The notes below the pieces were generated by a model. It did no database searches, was not told the DNA's origin, and saw only the letters and a list, made by a program, of their open reading frames with translations. 64,000 bases of DNA from Nocardioides pantholopis (GTDB lineage Bacteria > Actinomycetota > Actinomycetes > Propionibacteriales > Nocardioidaceae). The stretch spans positions 2,055,501-2,119,500 of the forward strand of contig NZ_CP033324.1 in NCBI RefSeq assembly GCF_003710085.1. Direction: 5' to 3'. Positions 39,855 through 48,672 of the stretch are shown in pieces (within the stretch, counting starts at the first letter, position 1; every line of letters begins with the position of its first letter). Made by a program: the position numbers and the translations under genes.

Positions 39855-41817
39855 CGTCGCGTTGGGTGCCCACCCCGTCCCCACCCCCGGCCTCGGGCTC
39901 CTCCGAGCGCTCGGAGGTGGCCTTCGGTGAGTCGGCCAGGCCCTGGCGGGCCGCGAACTCCCGGTAGAGCCGGCAGGTCTCGACGAGGGAGTCGTGCGTG
40001 CCCGTCGCCACGACACGTCCCTGGTCCAGCACGACGATGCTGTCGCTCCCGACGACTGTCGAGAGCCGGTGGGCCACGACGAGCACCGTCATCGCACGGA
40101 ACCGCCGAGAGTTCAGCAGGTTCTGCAGACGCCACTCGGTCTGGGCGTCGAGCGCGGAGGTCGGCTCGTCGAGCAGCAGGATGTCGCAGTTGCGCGCGAG
40201 GGCGCGGGCCCACGCCAGCCGCTGGCGCTGCCCGCCCGACAGCTCCGCTCCGCCCTCGCCGACCTCGCGGTCGAGCCCCTCGACCGAGGCGAAGGCACCC
40301 AGGCCCACGTCGTTCAGGACGCGGCACAGCGTCGCGTCGTCAGCGTCCGGGGCCGCGAGCAGCAGGTTCTCCCGGATCGTCCCGGCGAGCATCGGCGCGT
40401 CCTGCTCGACGATCGCGAGCCGGTCCCGCACCTCCTCGATCGGCCCGTCGAGGATGTCACGGCCGCCGACCATGACCTGGCCACCGTCGGCGCGGTACAG
40501 GCCACCGATCAGTGACAGCAGTGTCGACTTGCCGCTGCCGGAGGGGCCGACGATCGCGACCCGGTCGCCGGTCGGGGCCACGAGGTCGACGCCGTGCAGC
40601 ACGGCCTCCCCGTCGGGATAGGCGAAGTCGACGTGGCGCAGCTCGACGGCCGGCGCCGTCGTCAGGTCGGTCACCGGACTGTGCGGGTCCGGGGCCGCTC
40701 CTTCCTCGATCCCCAGATCGGCCAGCTCGATGGGCTCGGTGGTGATCTCCTCGGTCCGGTCGACGGCGGCCAGGCCGACCTGGACGGCGGTCAGCGCACG
40801 CGCGGCGTCGCTCATCGGCACCACGACGCCGAGGGCGTACAGCACGAACGCGACCAGCTCACCGACGGAGATGGCACCACTGGAGACCCGGATACCGCCC
40901 ATGAGCAGCACGACCGTGACCGCGGCCTGCATGGCCGTGTTGACGGTCGGCTCGACGACCGCCTGGACCCCCGCCAGGCGCCGCCCCTGCCGATGTGCCC
41001 GGCGGGCCCGCCGCGCGACCCGGTTCGACACGCGCCGGGACGCGCCGAAGATCCGGATCGTCCGCAGCCCCTTCAGGCTGGTCTCGAACTCCGAGACCAT
41101 GCCGCCGACCTCGTACTGCACCGCTCGGGAGACGCGACGCACCGCGGCGAGGAGGAACACCAGCAGCACGCCGACCGCCAGCACCGTTCCGACCAGGATC
41201 GCCATCAGCAGCGGATCGAGGAACCAGAGCACGACCATCGACCCGACGAGCAGGGTCGCGCTGCTGATGATGCTGAAGATGCCGGCCGTGAAGACCGACT
41301 GCATCATCGTCGTGTCGCTGCCGAGCCGGGTCATCAGATCGCCGCTGCGGTAGGCGTGCAGGCGGTCGACCGGCATCCGCAGGACGCGGGTGATGATCGC
41401 GCGCCGCGTGTCGAGGATGACGTCCTCCGCGAGCCGCTTCAGCGTCCAGAAGTACACCCCGGCGAGGGCGAGCTCCCCGGCGACGACGACGCCCAGCATC
41501 GTGAGCGTCCTCCCGTACGGCTCGCGTGCCTCGAGCCGGTCGAGGAGGTCGGCGACGATCAGCGGCTGGACGATCGCGAACGCCGGGAGGACCAGCGACA
41601 TCACGACAGCTGCCACGATGACCAGGCGCCGTCGGTCGCCCTCCCCCGAGGTGCGGCCGAGCAACCGGCGGATCGGCGCGACCGACGGCACGTCGGGCGC
41701 AGGCGGAACCTCGTCGGGGATGGCCGGGGTGGCGACGGAGCCCGGCGTCGGCGCCGCGACGGCGGGGGTGCCGGTGTCGGGGCTGGTGCCCTCCTCGGGT
41801 GTCTGGCGCGGGCTCAT
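39838..41817 (-). CDS. ABC exporter, fused membrane and ATPase domains
   Basis: A 659-residue half-transporter. After a Pro/Thr-rich N-terminus come six transmembrane helices (residues about 75-350, including LVIVAAVVMSLVLPAFAIVQ) and a nucleotide-binding domain with Walker A VGPSGSGKSTLL, signature ELSGGQRQRLAWARAL, Walker B ILLLDEPTSALD and switch AHRLSTVV. It resembles lipid/drug and lantibiotic exporters but has no C39 leader-peptidase domain. The ATG at 41817 overlaps the preceding acyltransferase gene (ATGA). Last gene of the 12-gene operon, presumably exporting the product. Confidence 0.93.
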   Translation of the reverse strand: MSPRQTPEEGTSPDTGTPAVAAPTPGSVATPAIPDEVPPAPDVPSVAPIRRLLGRTSGEGDRRRLVIVAAVVMSLVLPAFAIVQPLIVADLLDRLEAREPYGRTLTMLGVVVAGELALAGVYFWTLKRLAEDVILDTRRAIITRVLRMPVDRLHAYRSGDLMTRLGSDTTMMQSVFTAGIFSIISSATLLVGSMVVLWFLDPLLMAILVGTVLAVGVLLVFLLAAVRRVSRAVQYEVGGMVSEFETSLKGLRTIRIFGASRRVSNRVARRARRAHRQGRRLAGVQAVVEPTVNTAMQAAVTVVLLMGGIRVSSGAISVGELVAFVLYALGVVVPMSDAARALTAVQVGLAAVDRTEEITTEPIELADLGIEEGAAPDPHSPVTDLTTAPAVELRHVDFAYPDGEAVLHGVDLVAPTGDRVAIVGPSGSGKSTLLSLIGGLYRADGGQVMVGGRDILDGPIEEVRDRLAIVEQDAPMLAGTIRENLLLAAPDADDATLCRVLNDVGLGAFASVEGLDREVGEGGAELSGGQRQRLAWARALARNCDILLLDEPTSALDAQTEWRLQNLLNSRRFRAMTVLVVAHRLSTVVGSDSIVVLDQGRVVATGTHDSLVETCRLYREFAARQGLADSPKATSERSEEPEAGGGDGVGTQRDVTAGT

Positions 41818-42779
41818 CGAGCCTCCCCTCTCCGCAGGGACCGCGACACGACGCGGCCCTCGTCGTCCGGCGTGACGGCGACCGTCGGGAGATGACGTCG
41901 CAACGCCTTGTTGAACAGGCTCGCGGGGCCCGCGACCACTGCCCGCTCCACGCCCGTGCTCACCAGCGCGGCGACGGTGCGGGGCCAGTCGACGGCTCGG
42001 ACGTACTGCGCCGCGGCGTGGCCGGCCACGACCCGAGGAGCCATCGTCCTCGTCCCGTCGTGGTCGCTGAGCACTGCCAGACGCGCCGGGTGCAGGTGCC
42101 ACCGCGCGATCAGGTCATCGGCGAGGTCGGCGAGCTCGGCGGAGCGCACGCTGTGCACCGCGGGCCGCATCTCGTGCAGCCAGATGCCGCCGCGCGCCTC
42201 GACGCCCGCCCGCATCCGGTCCACGTCGTCGACCGTGTAGCCGACGAGGTCGTGGTCGAGGTCGAGGGCGGGTTCGGCGTGGCAGCCGTGCCCCTTCATC
42301 CAGGCGACGAGCTCGGCGACGGTGGTGCCGTCGAGCCGGCAGAAGAACACGGTCGCCAGCCCGTGCAGCGTCGAGGCACTCAGCTCCTGCTCCCGGGTGG
42401 CCATCAGCTGCACCGTGCGGGCGACGTCCGCGAGGTCGGCCACGCCGGACAGCACGCACGCGGCCCAGGCGCCGAAGCTGCTGGGCACCAGGACGACGTC
42501 ATCGGGGTCCTCCTGCTGCTCGAGCACGACGCGGCCGAGCGCGATCGTGTTGAGCAGGAAGGCGAGCTGGGCGGGCGCGTCGTAGGAGCTCGTGGGCAGG
42601 TCGCGGAAGGCCGCCCGGATGTCGTAGCCGACCGCCCGGTCGGCGACGCGGGCGGCCTCCTCCACCTCCGCCGAGCTCGTCATGTAGGCCCCCACGGCGT
42701 GCCACGTCGACGGGGCCATGCCGGGGAGGACGACCGCGGTCGTGGGCCTGCGGTGCTCGGCGTCGCGGCGCTCCCCCAT
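41814..42779 (-). CDS. FabD-like acyltransferase, diverged (second copy)
   Basis: A 321-residue acyltransferase-fold protein. It opens with AVVLPGMAPSTWH in place of the usual FPGQGSQ. The nucleophile elbow is LVPSSFGAWAACVL, where Ser101 sits in P-S-S-F-G rather than G-H-S-x-G. A catalytic His209 lies in RPAVHSVRSAEL. The fold and Ser-His pair suggest an active but unusual transacylase, perhaps for the starter unit rather than malonyl (inference). ATG at 42779 has GGTGAGGTG upstream; a GTG at 42788 is the alternative. Follows the other FabD-like gene by 10 nt. Confidence 0.75.
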   Translation of the reverse strand: MGERRDAEHRRPTTAVVLPGMAPSTWHAVGAYMTSSAEVEEAARVADRAVGYDIRAAFRDLPTSSYDAPAQLAFLLNTIALGRVVLEQQEDPDDVVLVPSSFGAWAACVLSGVADLADVARTVQLMATREQELSASTLHGLATVFFCRLDGTTVAELVAWMKGHGCHAEPALDLDHDLVGYTVDDVDRMRAGVEARGGIWLHEMRPAVHSVRSAELADLADDLIARWHLHPARLAVLSDHDGTRTMAPRVVAGHAAAQYVRAVDWPRTVAALVSTGVERAVVAGPASLFNKALRRHLPTVAVTPDDEGRVVSRSLRRGEAR

Positions 42780-42789
42780 CACGGTCACC

Positions 42790-43701
42790 TCACCGTCGAC
42801 CCGCGGTGACCGCCACGTCGGAGGGCAGGCTGGTGAAGCTGAGGGACTTCTGCACGAAGTGTCCGGGCCCGACGACGTCGAAGGAGCCCACGCCCGCGCG
42901 GGCCATCCACCGCAGGCCGCCGACCCAGTCGACACGATGGGTGTACTGCCGCACGAGCGCGTCCCAGACCGCGTCGGCGGTCTCCAAGGGGCGGCCGGTG
43001 ATGTTGCAGACCAGCGGGACGACCGGGTCGCGCCGGGGGTCCTCATGCACGAACTCGGCGCCGAAGGCCCGCTCGACGTCCCCCATGAGCGCGCAGTGCG
43101 CGGGGGGCGAGTACGGCACCCGGACGGCGAGCCCGCCCGCCGCGAACGCGAGCTCGACGAGCCGGTCGAAGCCGGCCGCGTCGGTGGTGAAGAGCACCTG
43201 GTTGTCGGCCGTCAGCGCGCAGGAGGTCAGCACGGCGCCGGCCGGGGCGGCTGCCTCCGCCGACCCGGCGAAGTCCTCCGGCACGCCGTAGGCGAAGGCC
43301 GTCCCCAGCGGGGTGTCCGGGAAGTGCCGGTCCTCGAGCTGCGGCATCGCGCAGGCCATCCGCACCGTGTCCCGGAAGCTCATCGCCCCCGCGAAGCAGG
43401 CAGCGGTGAGCTGACCGAGGCTGATCCCGGCGGCGAAGGCGGCGTCCTCGGGGTGCTGCCCGCCGCTCTCGGCCAGCCCGATGGCCATCGCCACCGACGC
43501 GGGCCGGATCGACGGACCGGCGTTGACCCGGTCGGGGTCGTCGCTGGCGAGGTCGGCGAGCAGCGGGCGCCCGACGATCTCCGCGGCCTCCTCGACCCGG
43601 CGCCGGGCGGCCGGCGTCGTGGCCAGCAGCTCGTCGTAGTCCCCCGGCCGGACGTGCACCTGGGGGTTGAACAGGACCGCCCGGCGTCCGGCGCCACTCA
43701 T
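42790..43701 (-). CDS. FabD-like malonyl/acyl transferase
   Basis: A 303-residue acyltransferase of the FabD family. Ser94 lies in [11 protein letters not shown] (G-x-S-x-G) and His202 in [16 protein letters not shown]. The small subdomain and the C-terminal [15 protein letters not shown] block match malonyl-CoA:ACP transacylases. The N-terminal GQGSQ oxyanion motif is replaced by [14 protein letters not shown], which is unusual. It presumably loads malonyl onto the ACP encoded two genes upstream. The ATG at 43701 overlaps the ketoreductase stop. Confidence 0.85.
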   Translation of the reverse strand: MSGAGRRAVLFNPQVHVRPGDYDELLATTPAARRRVEEAAEIVGRPLLADLASDDPDRVNAGPSIRPASVAMAIGLAESGGQHPEDAAFAAGISLGQLTAACFAGAMSFRDTVRMACAMPQLEDRHFPDTPLGTAFAYGVPEDFAGSAEAAAPAGAVLTSCALTADNQVLFTTDAAGFDRLVELAFAAGGLAVRVPYSPPAHCALMGDVERAFGAEFVHEDPRRDPVVPLVCNITGRPLETADAVWDALVRQYTHRVDWVGGLRWMARAGVGSFDVVGPGHFVQKSLSFTSLPSDVAVTAGRR

Positions 43702-44465
43702 GACGTCAGCCCCCCGTCGACCACGAGCGTGTGCCCGGTGACGAACGCGGACCGCTCGGAGACGAGGAACAGGACCGCCTCGGCGATCTCCTCCACGGTC
43801 GCGGTCCGGCCCAGGGGGGTGCGGGCCACCAGGCCGTCCAGCGTCTCGCGGGGGACCTGGTCGACCATGGCGGTCTGGCCGGTGTACCCCGGAGCCACGG
43901 CGTTCACCCGCACGCCCCGGGGGCCGAACTCGACGGCGAGGGCCCGGGTCATCCCCTCCAGGCCGGCCTTGCTCGCGCCGTACGACGTGAGGCCGAGGAT
44001 CCCGACCCGGCCGGCGATCGAGCCCACCGACACGATCGCCCCGCGACCGCCGAGGAGCAGGTGGGTCGAGCTGGCCCGCACGACGTTGAGCGTGCCCACC
44101 AGGTTCACGTCCACGGACTCCCGCAGGACGGCCGGATCGGTGAGGTGCAGCATCGGTGCCGCGCGGCCGGCGGCCGCGTTGTTGACGACGATGTCGATGG
44201 TGCCGCGACGGCCGGCCACATCGTTGACCCACGCGTCGACGGCGCCGACGTCGGTGACGTCCACCGAGGCCAGGTCGTGGGAGAGGTCCTCGGCGGCGAG
44301 CTTGTCGGCGAGCGCCGCCGCGTCGGCCACCGAGGTCCGGTAGGTGAACGAGACGTGGGCACCGGCCCGGGCGAGGCAGGTGACGACGGCGGCGCCGATC
44401 CCTCGAGCCCCGCCGGTGACCAGTGCGGTGCGGCCCTCGAGCTCGCCGCCCGGGTCGGCGCTCAC
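43698..44465 (-). CDS. FabG-like 3-oxoacyl-ACP reductase (SDR)
   Basis: A 255-residue short-chain dehydrogenase. The cofactor motif is [13 protein letters not shown], then [13 protein letters not shown], catalytic Ser in [11 protein letters not shown], the Tyr-Lys pair in [11 protein letters not shown], and [14 protein letters not shown]. It should reduce the 3-oxoacyl-ACP formed by the KAS III-ACP protein to a 3-hydroxyacyl-ACP. No dehydratase or enoyl reductase is encoded nearby, so reduction may stop there (inference). The GTG at 44465 overlaps the GNAT gene stop by 4 nt. Confidence 0.9.
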   Translation of the reverse strand: MSADPGGELEGRTALVTGGARGIGAAVVTCLARAGAHVSFTYRTSVADAAALADKLAAEDLSHDLASVDVTDVGAVDAWVNDVAGRRGTIDIVVNNAAAGRAAPMLHLTDPAVLRESVDVNLVGTLNVVRASSTHLLLGGRGAIVSVGSIAGRVGILGLTSYGASKAGLEGMTRALAVEFGPRGVRVNAVAPGYTGQTAMVDQVPRETLDGLVARTPLGRTATVEEIAEAVLFLVSERSAFVTGHTLVVDGGLTS

Positions 44466-45100
44466 AGCCCCACGCTCTCGGCCTGCCGGGCCCGCGCCAT
44501 GACGAGCAGCTCGCGGGCCTCCTGCTTGTCGGCGGAGCTGATCCGGTCCCGGACGGTCCCGTGGGAGTCGAAGCGGTAGAACTCCTCGCGCAGCACCGAC
44601 GTGACGATGCCGTCGTGGTACTCGCCGTCGAGGAAGAAGTAGTCCCGCAGGATCCCCTCCACCGGCAGGCCGAGGCTCAGCACCATCCGCAGCGTCCGCA
44701 GGTTGAAGGCACCCACGAGGAACTGGACGCGGTGGGCGTTGCACGCGTGGAACAGGTGCTCGAGGGCCAGCCCCGTGCCCTCAGCGCCCATGCCGAGGTC
44801 CCACTGAGCCGGCTGCTCCACGAGCCCCCCGATCTCGTAGCTCCCGGCGTACTTGCGGGCCACCCAGCGCACGAAGCCGATCGTCTGGCCGTCCTTGGTG
44901 ACGACGCAGGCGATCGTGGTCCGACCGCTGCGGCAGTCGGCACGCAGGTCGTCGGCCTCGGGCGCCACCTCGCCGCCGGTCGCCAGGGCAGCGGCCGGGC
45001 CGCCGGCGAGCATCCCGGCGACCACCTCGAAGTCGTCGCGCGAGGGCCAGACCAGGTCGACCAGGTCCCCCTCCATGAACGGCTCGCGACGCGGGCACAT
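44462..45100 (-). CDS. GNAT-family acyltransferase, candidate peptide acylase
   Basis: A 212-residue GNAT protein of the RimJ/RimL type. The acetyl-CoA fold is visible in [20 protein letters not shown], the beta4/beta5 region [18 protein letters not shown] and the [20 protein letters not shown] segment with an Asn-rich turn. In this operon it lies between the KAS III-ACP fusion and the ketoreductase, so an acyl-ACP donor and a peptide acceptor are plausible, as for GNAT enzymes of the goadvionin and selidamide pathways. That function is inference. Start ATG 45100, one nt after the KAS III-ACP stop; a second Met lies eight codons later. Confidence 0.8.
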   Translation of the reverse strand: MCPRREPFMEGDLVDLVWPSRDDFEVVAGMLAGGPAAALATGGEVAPEADDLRADCRSGRTTIACVVTKDGQTIGFVRWVARKYAGSYEIGGLVEQPAQWDLGMGAEGTGLALEHLFHACNAHRVQFLVGAFNLRTLRMVLSLGLPVEGILRDYFFLDGEYHDGIVTSVLREEFYRFDSHGTVRDRISSADKQEARELLVMARARQAESVGL

Positions 45101-45101
45101 C

Positions 45102-46508
45102 TCAGATCCCAGCCTTCGCCTGCGCCCGGGAGCCGAGGAAGTCGACGATCGAGGCGGTCGTCAGGAAGCTCTCCGTCTTCAGGTCCCCGATGTCGAAGGT
45201 GTAGCGCTCGCGCAGGGCCGCGATCAGCTTCAGCACGTCCATCGAGTCCCGACCGAAGGCCGATCGGGGCCCGAACAGCTGGTCCGTCCCGGCGATCGTC
45301 GCGGGGTCGACGTCGAGCTGGTAGAGCCCGACGAACATCTCGGCTGCCTCGTGCTCGCTCATCGTCATGGTGGTGCCTTTCGTCGTGGGTGCGGAGGATC
45401 GGGAGACGCTGGCTGGGCTGGCTGGGCCGCGGGCCGCGACGTGGCGCAGCACGAGGGAGCCCCAGATGAAGCCGGCGCCGATGGCGCTGATCACCACCCG
45501 GTCGCCGGGGCGGACGGCGTTCTCGGTGACCGACTCGTGGAGGGCCAGGAAGACTGTCGCGGCCCCGGTGTTCCCGAGGCGGTCCACGTTCACCGCCGCG
45601 AGGTCCCGGGGACGGGCGAGGGCGTCCATCGCCGCGTGCACGATGTTGAGGTTGGCCTGGTGGAAGACGAACCGGTCCACGTCCTCGAGCGCCACCGCGC
45701 CGGCGGCGCACGCCGCGCGCACGCTCGCCGGCAGGTTCCGGGTGGCCATGTCCCACACGGTGCGCCCGTCCATGTGCAGGTAGTGCTCGCGCCGGTCGAC
45801 CGCTCCGGGGTCGACGGGCCGGGACGCCCCGCCGGCCCGGATCCCCACGTCGTGGCTCAGCTCGGCGCCGACGTGCCAGGCCTCCAGGCCCGCGCCCTCG
45901 GGCACCGTCCCGAGGACCACCGCGCCGGCGGCGTCGCCGAAGAAGACCCGGGTCGACCGGTCCTCGGGGTCGGTGACCCGGGAGAGCACCTCGGAGCCGA
46001 TCACCAGGACCGGCCGCGTCGGCGCGGCGGCGACGAGGTGGGCCGCCGTCCAGATTCCGAGCACCCCGCCCGCGCAGGCCGCCTGGTTGAGGTCCAGCGG
46101 GCACGCGCCCGTCGCCCCCAGCCGCGAGGCCACCGTGACCGCGTTCGACGGCAGCGGCTGGTCTCCCGTGAACGTCGCCACGACGACGGCTCCCAGGTCT
46201 GCGGGCGCCACGCCTGCGGCGGCCAGGGCGTCGCCGCCGGCAGCGACCATCATGTCGGTCGCGGTGAGGGCCGGGTCCAGCCATCGGCGCTCCCGGATGC
46301 CGGTGCGGCGGCGGATCCACTCGTCGGTGGTATCGAGCGTGCGCACCAGCTCGTCGTTCGTCACCCGGCGCGGCGGCACGAACACCCCGGTCCCGAGAAT
46401 CCCGACCGGGCGGGCGAAGGCGCGGAACGTGCCGCTGCGGCTCTGGGCCACGACGGCCGGCGGGTGGTCGGTCCCCCGGCGCTGCTGCGCATCGGCACGC
46501 ACGGTCAT
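45102..46508 (-). CDS. KAS III (FabH-like) fused to an acyl carrier protein
   Basis: A single uninterrupted 468-codon frame. Residues about 33-358 are a 3-oxoacyl-ACP synthase III: Cys145 in LNQAACAGGVLG, His283 in FVFHQANLNIV and Asn313 in RLGNTGAATVF form the intact Cys-His-Asn triad. A Ser/Pro/Thr linker (359-380) joins to an ACP (381-468) whose phosphopantetheine Ser422 is in FGRDSMDVLKL. KAS III enzymes condense an acyl-CoA starter with malonyl-ACP. The ATG at 45368 (MTMSEHE) could also make free ACP, with AAAGG 13 nt upstream. The start ATG at 46508 overlaps the upstream oxygenase gene (ATGA). Confidence 0.9.
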   Translation of the reverse strand: MTVRADAQQRRGTDHPPAVVAQSRSGTFRAFARPVGILGTGVFVPPRRVTNDELVRTLDTTDEWIRRRTGIRERRWLDPALTATDMMVAAGGDALAAAGVAPADLGAVVVATFTGDQPLPSNAVTVASRLGATGACPLDLNQAACAGGVLGIWTAAHLVAAAPTRPVLVIGSEVLSRVTDPEDRSTRVFFGDAAGAVVLGTVPEGAGLEAWHVGAELSHDVGIRAGGASRPVDPGAVDRREHYLHMDGRTVWDMATRNLPASVRAACAAGAVALEDVDRFVFHQANLNIVHAAMDALARPRDLAAVNVDRLGNTGAATVFLALHESVTENAVRPGDRVVISAIGAGFIWGSLVLRHVAARGPASPASVSRSSAPTTKGTTMTMSEHEAAEMFVGLYQLDVDPATIAGTDQLFGPRSAFGRDSMDVLKLIAALRERYTFDIGDLKTESFLTTASIVDFLGSRAQAKAGI

Positions 46509-47758
46509 GCCGCACCCCCGATCGGTCCGGACGGGGCGCCCTCGAGGGCGCCCACCCGCCACAGTGCGTCGACCACTCCGTCGACCACCGTCGGCGCGAC
46601 GCCCGTGGCGGCGGCGATCTCGGCTGGGGTGTGCCAGTGCGCGGAGGCCAGCACGTCGGCGACGGCGTGCAGCTCGGACTCCTCCCCCGGCAGCCGCAGG
46701 GCCGCGCCGCGGGCGTAGAGCGCACCGCCGGTGCCGCGCACGAGCGGGTAGGTGGGGTGGCGTCGCACCGCGCCCTCCGGCGCACCCTCGGCTCGACGTC
46801 GGGGGCTGCCCTGGAACCCCGCGTTGCTCCTGCTGCGCGCGGCGAGGTCCTCGACCGAGGCCGCGATTCGCGACGCCAGATCGGGCTCGGCCAGGAGCCG
46901 TCGTACGTCGCCGGCCTCGTCCCCCGCGGCGAGGAACGGCCCGGCGGCGGCCCGCCTCGACGGGGGCGCGAGTCGGCCGGCGACCTCGGCGAGCACCTCG
47001 GCGGGAGTGCGCCGGATCATCTCCACCGCGACGCTCACGCTGTGCTCGTCGTTGTCGGCCACGTGGAAGTCGCTCACGTTGAGGACGTAGAGCTCGTAGG
47101 GCCCGAACACGGCAGTCCGAGCCGACGCCAGCGGGTACGGCGGCAGCCGGACGGCGTCGAGCCCGCCCGTGGCGGCGACGAAGGCGTCCGGCGTCCAGGT
47201 GTGGAAGACCTTGGGTGCGGGCCCCAGGTTGAGGTGCACCACCCGCTCGGGATGGCCGACGTCGCGGTGGGCGCCGCCGTCGGTGAAACCGTAGTTGCCC
47301 AGGAACAGGGTGAGGCGCAGCTCCACCCACCCGTGCGGGCAGTGCTCCCAGACCGGCGTCATGATCTCGGCGAACACCCGGCTCAGCTGCTCGCTCCAGC
47401 GCTGGGCGCTGTTGAGCCCGACTCCGACGCGGGCGGTTCCGAAGAGGCGCCGGGTCCAGGCCCGGGTCGACTCGCCCTCGTGCGGCGGTGAGGTGAGGAC
47501 GGTCTGCGTGGCGGCGGTGCTCTGCGCGCCGTCGACCGTGACCTTGAGCATCCGCCGCACCGCCGGGTCCTCCAGCGCCCGGCGCAGCAGCGCCACCACT
47601 GTCGCGTCGTCGAGGTGCTCCTGCAGCTGAGGCGCGGGCACCACGGCGTGCCGCTCGAACATCGCCGACGCCGCCGCACAGGCGTGCCAGAGCGAATCGA
47701 GGCCGGCAGCGCCGGAAGTCTGCGGCGGCTGGCGACGCTCCGCGGCCGGCGCGCTCAT
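46505..47758 (-). CDS. Cupin/JmjC-like Fe(II) oxygenase with C-terminal winged helix
   Basis: A 417-residue protein without close named relatives that I recognise. The core has an H-x-D motif at 164-166 (GGAHRDVGHPERVVHLNLG) and a distal His232 in VLNVSDFHVADNDEH, the facial triad spacing of Fe(II)/2-oxoglutarate oxygenases. The C-terminal 60 residues (ASAHWHTPAEIAAATGVAPT) look like a winged helix, as in ribosomal-oxygenase relatives. A peptide hydroxylase role is inferred from the operon. ATG 47758 overlaps the JmjC gene stop; a start at 47773 is less likely. Confidence 0.65.
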   Translation of the reverse strand: MSAPAAERRQPPQTSGAAGLDSLWHACAAASAMFERHAVVPAPQLQEHLDDATVVALLRRALEDPAVRRMLKVTVDGAQSTAATQTVLTSPPHEGESTRAWTRRLFGTARVGVGLNSAQRWSEQLSRVFAEIMTPVWEHCPHGWVELRLTLFLGNYGFTDGGAHRDVGHPERVVHLNLGPAPKVFHTWTPDAFVAATGGLDAVRLPPYPLASARTAVFGPYELYVLNVSDFHVADNDEHSVSVAVEMIRRTPAEVLAEVAGRLAPPSRRAAAGPFLAAGDEAGDVRRLLAEPDLASRIAASVEDLAARSRSNAGFQGSPRRRAEGAPEGAVRRHPTYPLVRGTGGALYARGAALRLPGEESELHAVADVLASAHWHTPAEIAAATGVAPTVVDGVVDALWRVGALEGAPSGPIGGAA

Positions 47759-48672
47759 GACTCCGCCTCCCACGCGCTGATGCCGGGGGCGGGCGCCGGG
47801 TCGGGCCGGCGCCGCTGGGGCGTGATGGCTCCGGCCGCCCCGTGCAGGTCGAGCGCGGCGACGCGACGGCCGAGCTCGGCCGCGGAGTCGTCCGCGTCCG
47901 GCATCCGCCAGGCGGGCGGCAGCGCCTCCCGCAGCGCGGGCGAGGAGCGCTCCGACCGGTCGACGGCCGCCCGCAGCACGTCACCCCACGTGGTCGCCTG
48001 GACGGCGATGGACAGGTGCAGGGCGTGCTTGGCCCGCGTGTGCCCCTCGTGGATCCAGCCCCGGGGGATGTAGAGGCAGTCGCCCTCGCCGAGCTCGATG
48101 GTGATCGGGTCCTGGAACGTGACGGGCGCGCGGTTCCACGGGCGCCGGATGGCGGGCTCGACGGGGCGCCCGAGCGTCCAGGTCTTCTCGCCGTGCAGCT
48201 GGCGGAGGAAGACGCTGCCGACGTCCCAGTGCGCGCCGGCACCGACGCCGTCCGGGGGGCTCAGGAACGCGGCGCAGTAGCAGTGGTGACCGAGCTCGCC
48301 CTCCAGGGCACTGGTGAACGCGTCGACAGCGGGCAGCAGGGTGCGCAGCTCCTCGAAAACGAGCGTGTGGCCGGCCGCCACGAGGCGGCGGACCTCCTGG
48401 GGGTCGAGCAGGGGTGCGTGCTCCCCCGGACCCCGCTCGCGACGGCGGGCGGCCACCGTGGCCGGCTGCTCGAGGCCGCCGTCGAAGAGGCGGAAGAAGC
48501 TGCGGTCGTGCACCTCGTCGTACACGAGTCGGTTGACGTCGTCGAGGGAGCAGATCTCGTCGAACGGGGGCAGTCCCCGGGCGACGAACGGCTCCTCCTC
48601 CCAGCAGCTGTCGAGCTCGGCGCGTCCACCCAGCAGCAGGTCGAGCGCCGTGGTCTCCTCGAGGACCGTCAT
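47755..48672 (-). CDS. JmjC-domain (cupin_4) Fe(II)/2-oxoglutarate dioxygenase
   Basis: A 305-residue JmjC protein related to bacterial ribosomal oxygenases. Iron ligands are His148 and Asp150 in GAGAHWDVGSVFLRQL and His208 in LYIPRGWIHEGHT, a very close match to the family pattern. KTW in LHGEKTWTLG is the usual strand after the HxD motif. In this setting it probably hydroxylates the precursor peptide or a protein partner (inference). Coupled at both ends by ATGA overlaps, to the helical protein gene before it and the second oxygenase after it. Confidence 0.88.
   Translation of the reverse strand: MTVLEETTALDLLLGGRAELDSCWEEEPFVARGLPPFDEICSLDDVNRLVYDEVHDRSFFRLFDGGLEQPATVAARRRERGPGEHAPLLDPQEVRRLVAAGHTLVFEELRTLLPAVDAFTSALEGELGHHCYCAAFLSPPDGVGAGAHWDVGSVFLRQLHGEKTWTLGRPVEPAIRRPWNRAPVTFQDPITIELGEGDCLYIPRGWIHEGHTRAKHALHLSIAVQATTWGDVLRAAVDRSERSSPALREALPPAWRMPDADDSAAELGRRVAALDLHGAAGAITPQRRRPDPAPAPGISAWEAES

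Noticed and set aside
46509..48242. Upstream extension of the KAS III-ACP reading frame to about 1046 codons
   Set aside because: It runs antiframe to the two oxygenase genes, which have full iron-ligand motifs, and the extension is low-complexity Arg/Pro/Ala text typical of high-GC shadow frames.
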